From Acetobacterium sp. (GTDB taxonomy: Bacteria > Bacillota > Clostridia > Eubacteriales > Eubacteriaceae), in contig JAQUWM010000018.1 in assembly GCA_028692885.1 (NCBI GenBank), positions 1 through 40,910 of the forward strand: a stretch of 40,910 nt of DNA. Reading direction: 5' to 3'. The notes under the pieces were generated by a model, which saw nothing but the letters and a program-made list of their open reading frames with translations, had not been told where the DNA came from and did not search any database. The position numbers and the translations under genes were made by a program. This document shows, piece after piece, positions 8,015 to 15,376 of the stretch (position 1 is its first letter; every line of letters starts with the position of its first letter).

Positions 8015-9004
8015 TTATAAACCATTAACAATATTTATGGGGCATTCTCCTTTTGATACCGCCAGAATGTTTGACCAGACCGTTTTATGCATTTTTTCAA
8101 AAGCTTGTTTGGTGGTTCCGCCAATATGGGGGCTGAAAAGTAATTTGTAATGACAGTTTTCCGGCAAATTAAGCAGCAGATTATCCGATATAACTGGCTC
8201 CGGGTACAAGGTGTCAAGACCAGCTCCTGCTATTTGTCCGGCTGATAATGCGGCAACCAGATCTTCCTGAACAACTAGCTCCCCGCGGGCAGTATTGATA
8301 AGCAAGGCTGACGGTTTCATCAGTGACAGCAATTCTGAATTGATCAGGCCGGTGGTTTCCGGGGTTACGGGTAAATGAAGGCTGATGATATCGCACTGTT
8401 TGCAGAGCTCTTCCAGCGGTAGATAGCTAAGCCCCAGTTCGTGCTCAATCGTGTTTTTTCGGGAACGGTTAAAATAGCTGAGCTGCGCACCAAATGGCTT
8501 CAAACGCTTAGCGGTCTCAAGGGCGATGGAACCCATGCCAACCAGCCCCACATGACAGGAACCCAGTTCCGGAATACCATCCAGGATAAACGAACCTTTG
8601 GCCTGAATCTGGCGACCGCTGCGAACCATCTGATCCCCTTCCAGGAGTCGTCGCTGCAGGCCCAGCATCAGCAAGATGGTTTGCTCTGCTACCGCAGCGG
8701 AGTTGGCAGCGGTATTGTTGCAGACGTAAATTTTCTTTTCTTTAGCGGCCTGAATATCAATTTTATTATAACCCACACCTTCAGAATGGATGAGCTTGAG
8801 ATTGGGCATGTTATCAATCAGGGTTTTGCTGACTTCCCGGACGGCATCCGCAAAAATAAAATCAGCATCGCCGGCAGCTTGAAGTACCGCATCATCGGTA
8901 TTCAGATCCTCACCAAAAATAAATTCCCAGTTTTTCGGGATGCCTGATAAATCAGAAAACTTTTCCATGCGCTTTGTCGATGTTAGAATCAGTACCTTTG
9001 TCAC
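8015..9004 (-). CDS. D-isomer-specific 2-hydroxyacid dehydrogenase
   Basis: A 329-residue NAD-dependent dehydrogenase of the D-2-hydroxyacid/phosphoglycerate dehydrogenase family, which interconverts 2-oxo acids and D-2-hydroxy acids. It shows the Rossmann fingerprint GLVGMGSIALETA (about 153-165), the substrate Arg in INTARGELV, the catalytic Glu in TLYPEPV and the catalytic His in FSPHIGGTT. There is no C-terminal ACT domain, so allosteric serine control as in long SerA is unlikely. The chosen start is GTG 9002-9004 behind GGAGG; an upstream ATG at 9064 would add 20 residues without a good site. It is monocistronic. A glycerate or hydroxypyruvate reductase role is possible. Confidence 0.9.
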   Translation of the reverse strand: MTKVLILTSTKRMEKFSDLSGIPKNWEFIFGEDLNTDDAVLQAAGDADFIFADAVREVSKTLIDNMPNLKLIHSEGVGYNKIDIQAAKEKKIYVCNNTAANSAAVAEQTILLMLGLQRRLLEGDQMVRSGRQIQAKGSFILDGIPELGSCHVGLVGMGSIALETAKRLKPFGAQLSYFNRSRKNTIEHELGLSYLPLEELCKQCDIISLHLPVTPETTGLINSELLSLMKPSALLINTARGELVVQEDLVAALSAGQIAGAGLDTLYPEPVISDNLLLNLPENCHYKLLFSPHIGGTTKQAFEKMHKTVWSNILAVSKGECPINIVNGL

Positions 9005-9131
9005 AAGCGTTACCTCCGTTATATTGATTGCCTCCATTATATAATGGGGGCGATTTAAGCACAACTAAATTTCTAAGGTAACTCGAGCGATTAAGAATAC
9101 TAATTGCATTCGCTCAAGAGTAAATATTTAG

Positions 9132-9272
9132 ACGCCTGACACGAATTTATATAAGCCGGTGTGGGTATCTAATACTGATGTGATCCCGGCTCTGGCAGAG
9201 CTCGGCAAGATCCGAGATTATGACGGAGATGAAAGTTGGCTAGAGCGTTTTGAAATTATCATGAGCCAGTAA
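9132..9272 (+). pseudogene. 3' remnant of an unrecognised gene
   Basis: A plus-strand frame of 46 codons without a start ends ...VIPALAELGKIRDYDGDESW... and then ...IIMSQ-stop. The residue pattern is strongly protein-like, and a TAG closes the frame on its left. It looks like the last part of a gene whose body is gone. The rest of the 9065-9471 gap holds an orphan promoter and mini-ORF described separately. Confidence 0.4.
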
Positions 9273-9290
9273 ATCACGATCGCCCCTTGG

Positions 9291-9425
9291 TTGTTATATG
9301 AAAGAAAATCAGCTATAATATCTTTAAATTAACAACTGAGGAACGCTCGGATTCTTTATAAGGGAGGAATTTTGGATAATTTTATAGTCCATGAAATGAT
9401 AGAACAACTCAAGTGTAACTATTAA
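9291..9425 (+). other. Orphan promoter, ribosome site and 17-codon ORF
   Basis: TTGTTA (9291-9296), 17-bp spacer and perfect TATAAT (9314-9319) are followed by GGGAGG (9362-9367) and a TTG-started 17-codon ORF (9372-9425, MDNFIVHEMIEQLKCNY). A second mini-ORF (9440-9475, MGQLIRTQIES) follows behind GGAGAG. The full expression signals with almost no gene suggest the 5' end of a deleted gene. A small peptide or RNA is the alternative. Confidence 0.4.
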
Positions 9426-9471
9426 ATTATGGAGAGTACATATGGGTCAGTTGATCAGAACACAGATTGAA

Positions 9472-9900
9472 TCATAACTTGGGCTTGACACGAATTTGAA
9501 TCAGATTCTTCACATCTTCCAGAATCCTTTCAGATGTTACGGGGATCATCAGCCATCGGCCGCTGGCGGCAAAGGGCGTTTTGGCAAACAAGGTTTGAAC
9601 TTCAGGGCTGGCCTGGGGAAGATAAGCTTCGGCTTCATTAAGCTCCTTATTTCCGATCACCACCAGGGCGATAAAATAGCCATCCATGGGGTAGAGAACG
9701 CAAAGGGACTTATTGCTTTTCCGGTACTTCAGATTCCAGCCGCGCTGGGCGGAACAGCGGCTGTAATTCATGATGGGCTTGATGTGATAGGCGGTCTCAA
9801 TAAAGTTTTGCAGAGAGACCCAGAGGGGATTATTGACGAAGTTGATCATCTCGGCCATTGATGGCTCATGATCTTGTTCAAAAGACTGACGCCATTCCAT
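9472..9900 (-). CDS. DUF3788 family protein
   Basis: A 142-residue cytoplasmic protein matching the DUF3788 family in length and pattern: an N-terminal MEWRQSFEQDHEPSMAEM, then GWNLKYRKSNKSLCVLYP with GYFIALVVIGNKE, and a C-terminal GRWLMIPVTSERILEDVKNLI. The function of the family is not established. The start at ATG 9900 has GGAGGTT 6 nt upstream. It is a single gene with no obvious partner; proteins of this family usually occur alone in Clostridia. Confidence 0.82.
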   Translation of the reverse strand: MEWRQSFEQDHEPSMAEMINFVNNPLWVSLQNFIETAYHIKPIMNYSRCSAQRGWNLKYRKSNKSLCVLYPMDGYFIALVVIGNKELNEAEAYLPQASPEVQTLFAKTPFAASGRWLMIPVTSERILEDVKNLIQIRVKPKL

Positions 9901-10295
9901 AGGGCAACCTCCAATATTTTTTCAGGTAATTGCAGAATGACTAAACGTCGAAGCGGAGTGCGAAGCTCAGAGCACTTTTCCAATCACCGATAATTTGATA
10001 ATTAAAATTTATCATCATGGTTCAGACAGGTCAAGTTAATTTGATAAAAAAATGAATTCAGGGGGCGTTCTTTGGTGAGGTTTTGTCAATGGCAGGGCCA
10101 GCGTAACTAGATTTAAAGAGCTACAAAATTCAATCAGTAAATTCAGATAAATTACCCATATCAGAAAAATATGGGTAAAAAATTAAAATAACTCCCCATG
10201 TTTATTGTAATTGGAAGGGATGAGTTTTACTTATTCTAAAGGAAACGAAAAAATAGCGACGGAAACGCTGATATTAGTGAAAGGAATAGAATACA
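9901..10295. other. Intergenic gap with a 10-bp stem-loop
   Basis: No gene is visible in about 395 bases. At 10152-10178 a perfect 10-bp inverted repeat, TTACCCATAT-7 nt-ATATGGGTAA, stands out. It has no T-tract on either strand, so it is a structural or protein-binding element and not a standard terminator. A smaller hairpin AGTGC/GCACT lies at about 9957-9976. Confidence 0.4.
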
Positions 10296-10679
10296 ATGAC
10301 TAAAATTGAAGACGTTAACCCAGTTGAAGAGTATATTCGCCAATTCCCGAAAGATGTTCAAGTACTTCTACAGGAAATCCGGCAGGTTATCAGAGAAGCG
10401 GCTCCCGAGGCTGATGAAAAAATCAGTTATCAAATGCCGACATTTTTTCTGGATGGCAATCTGGTTCATTTTGCGGCTTATAAAAATCATATCGGCTTTT
10501 ATCCGGCACCGTCTGGAATCGAAAAATTTAAGGAAGAATTGTCAAAATATAAGAGCGCTAAAGGTTCGGTTCAGTTTCCGCTTAAGGAACCCATGCCCTT
10601 TGATCTAATCCGAAAAATAGTCGTTTTCAGAATGGCCGAGAATCAGGCGCTTGCGAAAAACAAGCAAAAAAAGAGATGA
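10296..10679 (+). CDS. DUF1801 / YdhG-like protein
   Basis: A 127-residue protein of the DUF1801 family, to which Bacillus YdhG (proposed as an iron chaperone of frataxin-like fold) belongs. The conserved landmarks are VEEYIRQFPKDVQVLLQEIRQVIREAAPEADEKISYQMPTF, then HIGFYPAPSGIEKF and GSVQFPLKEPMP near the C-terminus. The ATG at 10296 follows AAAGGA. It is probably monocistronic. The biochemical role of the family is uncertain; iron delivery is a suggestion from one relative only. Confidence 0.85.
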   Translation: MTKIEDVNPVEEYIRQFPKDVQVLLQEIRQVIREAAPEADEKISYQMPTFFLDGNLVHFAAYKNHIGFYPAPSGIEKFKEELSKYKSAKGSVQFPLKEPMPFDLIRKIVVFRMAENQALAKNKQKKR

Positions 10680-10757
10680 AATACAGCAAAATAAAGGATA
10701 AAAGCAAGGGATAAACAGTTTAGGTGAATATTCTAAATAAATAAGGAGGATCTTATC

Positions 10758-11363
10758 ATGTATGTTACCAACAATACTTACGCGACACAGAATCGGGTGT
10801 TCTCTGGAACCGGAAAAATTGCCGGGGTTCGATTGCCGGATTTTACGGATGTTCATGTCAATACAAAAAAGAAATCCGGGATTAGTGATTCTGAATATGA
10901 GCAGGCCATAATAGCGCAAGCAATAAAGGATCAGAAAGCGGGAAAATTTCAGAATGAATCGGCTGGATTTAACAAACTAGCCAAAAGTTATGTTTCGGAA
11001 GTATCACCGGATCGAAATAGAATTATTACCGAAGGTTTACAAAAAGTCTTAAAAAGTGATCTGGATATTTTAAAACCAATCGATTGGGTTGCCTTGATCT
11101 TTGAAGGAAAAGTAAAGTATCAAAAAGAATCGGATTTAGTGGAATACGCTGAATTCTATGATGGCAATGGCGAAATGGTTGCAAAATACTCTAATGGCGG
11201 TTGGACGATGTTCGGTACAAAGGCAGAAACGGGTCGTCAAATGGAAATGTGTTCGATTTATAATGCGGCGTGGGGAGCAGCGGCAAAAGCAGGTCAGAAG
11301 GGTGATGATGCATTGGCAGACAGTAACGGAAATCCTAATAATTCCCTTGATCGGTTGGTGTAG
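10758..11363 (+). CDS. Hypothetical protein, 201 residues
   Basis: I do not recognise this protein. It has no signal peptide or membrane segment. The first 30 residues (MYVTNNTYATQNRVFSGTGK...) are rich in Asn, Thr and Gly and look like a flexible N-terminus; residues 40-110 are charged and helical (EYEQAIIAQAIKDQKAGKF...); 125-165 contain a beta-like YNG/DGNGEMVAKYSNGGWTMFGT segment; the tail is polar. A strong AAGGAGG site (10743) gives confidence that it is translated. It is followed by a terminator. A secreted or structural role is possible, but nothing decides it. Confidence 0.75.
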   Translation: MYVTNNTYATQNRVFSGTGKIAGVRLPDFTDVHVNTKKKSGISDSEYEQAIIAQAIKDQKAGKFQNESAGFNKLAKSYVSEVSPDRNRIITEGLQKVLKSDLDILKPIDWVALIFEGKVKYQKESDLVEYAEFYDGNGEMVAKYSNGGWTMFGTKAETGRQMEMCSIYNAAWGAAAKAGQKGDDALADSNGNPNNSLDRLV

Positions 11364-11431
11364 AGATCACAAAATGGATGATGCCATCCCACTAATTGTA
11401 ACAAACTTCTTACGAGAGGATTTAAAAAGTG

Positions 11432-11470
11432 GACTGTAGTTGTAAATGTTAGAATTTTACGGTCTTTTTT
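11432..11470 (+). terminator. Rho-independent terminator
   Basis: The stem GACTGTA/TACGGTC (one G-T pair, with a 19-nt loop that can form a small inner stem) is followed by six T (11465-11470). It ends the transcript of the 201-residue hypothetical gene. Confidence 0.65.
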
Positions 11471-11492
11471 AGGTTAAATAAGGTGGTTGGTT

Positions 11493-11555
11493 ATGAAGAA
11501 AAGAAAGAGAAAGATTTTCCCTTTTGTAGGCGGAGGAAAAAATGTCAAAAATTAA
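11493..11555 (+). CDS. Possible 20-codon upstream ORF
   Basis: The ORF starts MKKRKRKIFPFVGGG from ATG 11493 with AGGTGG 6 nt upstream and ends 14 nt inside the following lipoprotein gene in another frame. The overlap could couple translation to the lipoprotein, whose own GGAGG lies within it. It is very basic and short, and may be non-functional. Confidence 0.25.
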   Translation: MKKRKRKIFPFVGGGKNVKN

Positions 11556-12399
11556 AAAGAAGCAGTCAATAACAAGCACTAAGTGTCTGATGACACTGCT
11601 ATTTCTAGTGTGCTCCCTGTTGGTGCTATCGAGTTGCGCCAAGAATAGCGCGGACCTCATTGGCAATTGGGAATTGGAGCCCAGTGAAGGGGCGTTAAAT
11701 GATACAGCGATGACCGGATACGTCTTTAACGAAAATGGTACCGTAAGTTTTTATAATGGTTATGATGGGAAGTTGACGATTTCAGAAGGCGAGTGGCATA
11801 ATGATAAAGATACCCTAGTGTTGCGTTTAGATGATGTCGATACGCCAGAAAGGCAGATCCGCTTTAAAATTGAAGATCAAACCCTATATCTTTTTTCGGA
11901 TTCAGAAGAAGGAAAAACCACTTATGATAGCCGCTATAAAAAGGCTGAGCGGTTCAGCTTTGAAAATTTGATTTTAGTGGCGAAAAGTCAGAAAGAAAAA
12001 GAAAAGCAGGATGCTCAAATTTTTTGCACTTTGTCACCTCAGGAAATCATTGATCAGTTAAAAAAAGCGGGCCAGCCCATTGGGGAAGTGGTCGTTTATA
12101 CCGATCCCGTTTATACAAGTGGCTTATTGAAACAACCGAATCTCCAATTGGCCCAGGCCGCCCGCTTTGAAGATACATCCATTGAACAACCTGAAAACCT
12201 GATTGAACCCTTGGGCGGATCGGTGGAAGTTTATCGGGACTATACGGTAGCGAAGCAGCGGTATGACTATTTGAGTGTTTTTGATGAGGTGGCAGGAACC
12301 ACCTACCAGGCCGGAAATGTCCTTTTGCGCCTGGATAACGCGATGCAACTGGAAAGCCGAAGACACTATGAAACGGTATTCTTGGGTATTGTTAAATAA
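11542..12399 (+). CDS. Lipoprotein of unknown function
   Basis: A 285-residue secreted lipoprotein. A basic N-terminus and hydrophobic stretch lead to the lipobox VLSSC (Cys32), so the mature protein is anchored to the outer face of the membrane. Residues 38-130 resemble the DUF5640/lipocalin-like pattern LIGNWELEPSEGA...YVFNENGTVSFYNGYDGKLTISEGEW (a beta-rich module seen in many Clostridial lipoproteins). The region after about 165 (LSPQEIIDQLKKAGQPIGEVVVYT) is a second domain that I cannot name. The start at ATG 11542 is supported by GGCGGAGG. A weak stem-loop (12410-12435) follows, without a T-tract. Confidence 0.78.
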   Translation: MSKIKKKQSITSTKCLMTLLFLVCSLLVLSSCAKNSADLIGNWELEPSEGALNDTAMTGYVFNENGTVSFYNGYDGKLTISEGEWHNDKDTLVLRLDDVDTPERQIRFKIEDQTLYLFSDSEEGKTTYDSRYKKAERFSFENLILVAKSQKEKEKQDAQIFCTLSPQEIIDQLKKAGQPIGEVVVYTDPVYTSGLLKQPNLQLAQAARFEDTSIEQPENLIEPLGGSVEVYRDYTVAKQRYDYLSVFDEVAGTTYQAGNVLLRLDNAMQLESRRHYETVFLGIVK

Positions 12400-12584
12400 T
12401 CTGATTGACAGGATCAGAATACTTTCCCTGATCCTCAGCCAGATAGGAAAGATGGATATCATGAAGTTAACATCGCTGATGGACTATAAAATCAAACTAT
12501 TATCAGGATAGACTGGTCTCAGGCATCTATCTTTCGAATATGCTATACTGTTTGAAAACACAAACTATGAAATGAGGGTTAAAA

Positions 12585-13424
12585 TTGATCGAGATGTTAA
12601 AAAACATGAAGTATCGGTATCTGCTTTTGGGGGTTATTTTTACATTGGCATTAAGTTTGATTCTCCTTACCTTGCTGGGGTTAGAGAGAGCGTATGTCAC
12701 GTCGATTGCCGGAACCTTAGCCCTTTATTTTTTTCCCATCGGTTGGATGTTTTATCATTTTAAGAAATATCATTTGTCCTTCCGGGAATGGCTGCAGCCG
12801 ACAAAATTTAAAATTAGAGAAACAATTGCGGCGGCATTATTTCCGGAATTGCTTGGGATGGGGATTCTATTATTGATTACCGTGGGCATTATGTTCGTTT
12901 TGCCCGCTGGGGGATTCAACGAACTGTCTGAAACCACCACCAACTGGGGGCTTTATTTTATATCCGCAGTTATTTTGGCACCAATCTGTGAAGAACTGAT
13001 TTTTAGAGGGTTTATCTTTAATAAAATGCTGATACGATTTTCACTAGTCAAGGCAGTGATTTTATCCTCAGTGATTTTTGGAGCGATGCATTTGACCACC
13101 GGTATCAGTCCAACCCTCGTCGGGATGGTGCTGTGCGTGATCTTTATGAAATACAGAAGTCTGCTTCCGTGTATTACGATCCATAGCTTCCATAATCTGG
13201 CGGTGGTGTTGCTTAAGTATTTTGCATCTCTTGGTGCCGATACCGCAACCGAAATAACACCTGCCGATATGCCGCTGTTATTGATTATGGCGGGCATTTT
13301 TGTGACAATTGGATTGGTCTGGCTGGTGCTTTTCTTTCGAAAAAACTGGCATTATGCAGCTGAGTTTAGGCAACGATACCATGGCGATAAGGACCTACTT
13401 CCCAATTATGCCGGAGAATTGTAA
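12585..13424 (+). CDS. CPBP family intramembrane metalloprotease
   Basis: A 279-residue polytopic membrane protein of the CPBP (CAAX protease and bacteriocin-processing) family. The three active-site motifs are visible: CEELIFRGF (E136, E137, R141), FGAMHL (H169) and HSFHNL (H200, N204). About eight hydrophobic segments surround them. Family members cleave peptides inside the membrane, and some act in bacteriocin maturation or immunity. The start is TTG 12585 with GAGGG 6 nt upstream; ATG 12594 would be too far from that site. A TATACT box lies at 12544. It precedes the ABC exporter genes but has its own promoter region. Confidence 0.88.
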   Translation: MIEMLKNMKYRYLLLGVIFTLALSLILLTLLGLERAYVTSIAGTLALYFFPIGWMFYHFKKYHLSFREWLQPTKFKIRETIAAALFPELLGMGILLLITVGIMFVLPAGGFNELSETTTNWGLYFISAVILAPICEELIFRGFIFNKMLIRFSLVKAVILSSVIFGAMHLTTGISPTLVGMVLCVIFMKYRSLLPCITIHSFHNLAVVLLKYFASLGADTATEITPADMPLLLIMAGIFVTIGLVWLVLFFRKNWHYAAEFRQRYHGDKDLLPNYAGEL

Positions 13425-13557
13425 GTTGAGTCGCGTAAACCGATGCCGATCAGTTTTAGACGTGAGCGACATTCTACTCCTCAAAAAATGACTACCGATC
13501 ATCAGCCATTTTGGGATTTTTAAAACAAAAAATTTTCTTTTAAAGAACATAAAAAGC

Positions 13558-13589
13558 TTGACTATAGAAGGTACGGTATCGTTTATGAT
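13558..13589 (+). promoter_or_regulatory. MerR-type (long spacer) promoter of the ABC exporter
   Basis: TTGACT (13558-13563) and TATGAT (13584-13589) are separated by 20 bp, longer than normal. The spacer carries a partial dyad ACTATA...TATCGT. Long-spacer promoters with such dyads are the hallmark of MerR-family activators, which untwist the DNA upon ligand binding. No merR-like gene is in the window. Confidence 0.45.
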
Positions 13590-13636
13590 AAGGATAGTGA
13601 CTCAGAAATTAAACAACTAGACAGGAGGGATGATCA

Positions 13637-15376
13637 ATGACTTATTTAATCCAATTTTTAAAAGAAAAAAAAGTGATGCTGTTTTTAATTATTCTGGCAA
13701 CGGTGATCCAGTCATTCAGTATGTTGGCGGTGCCCTATTTTGCGGCAAAAATTATCGACGACGGGATTCTCAAAAAAGATCTGATGGCCATTGTGATATT
13801 GGGTTTTCAGATGCTAGCAGCGGTGGGATTATCGGCTCTGATTTCGTTATGGGCCAGCTACCTGAGTGCTGATTTAGCGGCACTTTCAGGAAAATATCTG
13901 CGCGACCGGATTTTTGATAAAACGCAAGTCTTGTCAATCCGTGATTTTAACCATTTTAGTACCGCTTCAATGATTACCCGGGCAACCAGTGATATTACGG
14001 TCATTCAGCAGACCGTGATTATGTTTGCCCAAATGATTCTGCCGGCTCCGATTATTGCGATAACAGCGATTATTATGACTATTGGCGTGAGTCCATCACT
14101 GGTAATGATTCCGATCATTGCGATGGTCGTTTTTATGTTGGCCATTTACCTTATTTTTATCAAAGCCAGCCCGATCTCGAAAACCATCCAAAAACGGTTG
14201 GATGTCATTAATCGCATCATGGGCGAAGCGATTACCGGGGTGCGGGTGATCCGGGCCTTTGACAATTCGCAATTCGAACGAAAACGAACCAACGCGGCTT
14301 TTTTAGATTATGCTGACAACGTGATCCGCCTGAATAAGACCTTTGCGGTGTTTAGTCCGCTGATCTGGTCGATTGTCGGGATTAGTATGGTGGCGGTGTT
14401 ATGGTTTGGCAGTTTTCTGGTACTCAATAATGAAATTCAGGTTGGCGGTATTATCGCTGTTTCAGAATATACGATTCTGTTGTTGATCGCACTGATTATG
14501 TCATCGATGGTGATGGTAATGTTACCGAAAATGAAGGCCTGTCTGGATCGAACTCAGGAGGTACTCGATACGATCCCGGAAATTGAGGATAAAATCCAGT
14601 CACAGACCTTGCGAAACCCTGATAATCCGGCAAAAATTGTCTTTGATCAGGTTAGCTTCTCCTATCGGGGGGCTGAGGAGTCGGTTTTGGAGGGCATCAG
14701 CTTTTCTTGTGAGCAGGGTAAAACCACCGCCATTATCGGTGGAACCGGGTCGGGCAAGAGTACCATTGCCAGTCTGATGCTGCGTCTTTATGATGTGGCC
14801 AGCGGGGTGATTACCCTGGAGGGGGCGGATATCCGTCAGATGACCCAGCATGAGCTTAGGGAAAGCATCAGCTATGCACCCCAGAAGGCGATTCTCTTTA
14901 GTGGGACCATTGCCGATAATCTGCGGATGGGAAACAGTCAGGCAACTCCGGCGGAATTGGAACAGGCTGCCCAAATAGCCCAGGCCGATGACTTCGTCAC
15001 CGAGCTGGCAGAAGGCTATCAAAGTTCGGTGGCTCAGGGTGGCACCAATTTTTCCGGCGGCCAGAAGCAACGGCTATGCATTGCCCGGGCGCTGGTAAAA
15101 AAAGCCCCGGTATATATTTTTGACGACAGCTTTTCGGCACTGGATTTTAAAACCGATGCGGCCCTTAGAAAAGCACTGAAAAAAGAGATGGCGGATGCAG
15201 CGATGGTGATTGTGGCTCAACGGGTCAGTACCATTATGGAAGCCGATCAGATTATCGTACTGGATGCCGGCCGGATGGCCGGCATCGGTAGCCATGGTGA
15301 ACTGATGAAAAGCTGCCTCGTTTATCAGGAAATCGTCGCGTCTCAGCTTAGCGAAACGGAGGCTGACAGTTTATGA
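13637..15376 (+). CDS. Heterodimeric ABC exporter, subunit with degenerate catalytic residues
   Basis: A 579-residue half-transporter: six membrane helices (about 15-310) then an ATPase domain. Walker A is GGTGSGKST (368-376) and the signature is FSGGQ (472-476), both canonical. Walker B ends in Asp instead of the catalytic Glu (IFDDS, D497) and the switch His is Gln (AQRVST, Q528). These substitutions match the degenerate-site partner of TM287/288, LmrCD and BmrCD, so this subunit supplies the non-hydrolysing site. It overlaps its partner by 4 bp (ATGA) and is preceded by GGAGGG. Multidrug or peptide export is likely. Confidence 0.93.
   Translation: MTYLIQFLKEKKVMLFLIILATVIQSFSMLAVPYFAAKIIDDGILKKDLMAIVILGFQMLAAVGLSALISLWASYLSADLAALSGKYLRDRIFDKTQVLSIRDFNHFSTASMITRATSDITVIQQTVIMFAQMILPAPIIAITAIIMTIGVSPSLVMIPIIAMVVFMLAIYLIFIKASPISKTIQKRLDVINRIMGEAITGVRVIRAFDNSQFERKRTNAAFLDYADNVIRLNKTFAVFSPLIWSIVGISMVAVLWFGSFLVLNNEIQVGGIIAVSEYTILLLIALIMSSMVMVMLPKMKACLDRTQEVLDTIPEIEDKIQSQTLRNPDNPAKIVFDQVSFSYRGAEESVLEGISFSCEQGKTTAIIGGTGSGKSTIASLMLRLYDVASGVITLEGADIRQMTQHELRESISYAPQKAILFSGTIADNLRMGNSQATPAELEQAAQIAQADDFVTELAEGYQSSVAQGGTNFSGGQKQRLCIARALVKKAPVYIFDDSFSALDFKTDAALRKALKKEMADAAMVIVAQRVSTIMEADQIIVLDAGRMAGIGSHGELMKSCLVYQEIVASQLSETEADSL

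Noticed and set aside
8441-8947. 168-codon plus-strand frame with a start resembling the 201-residue orphan (NRVFSGT)
   Set aside because: It is antisense to the dehydrogenase, whose motifs are complete. The short likeness to 10758 is most likely chance.
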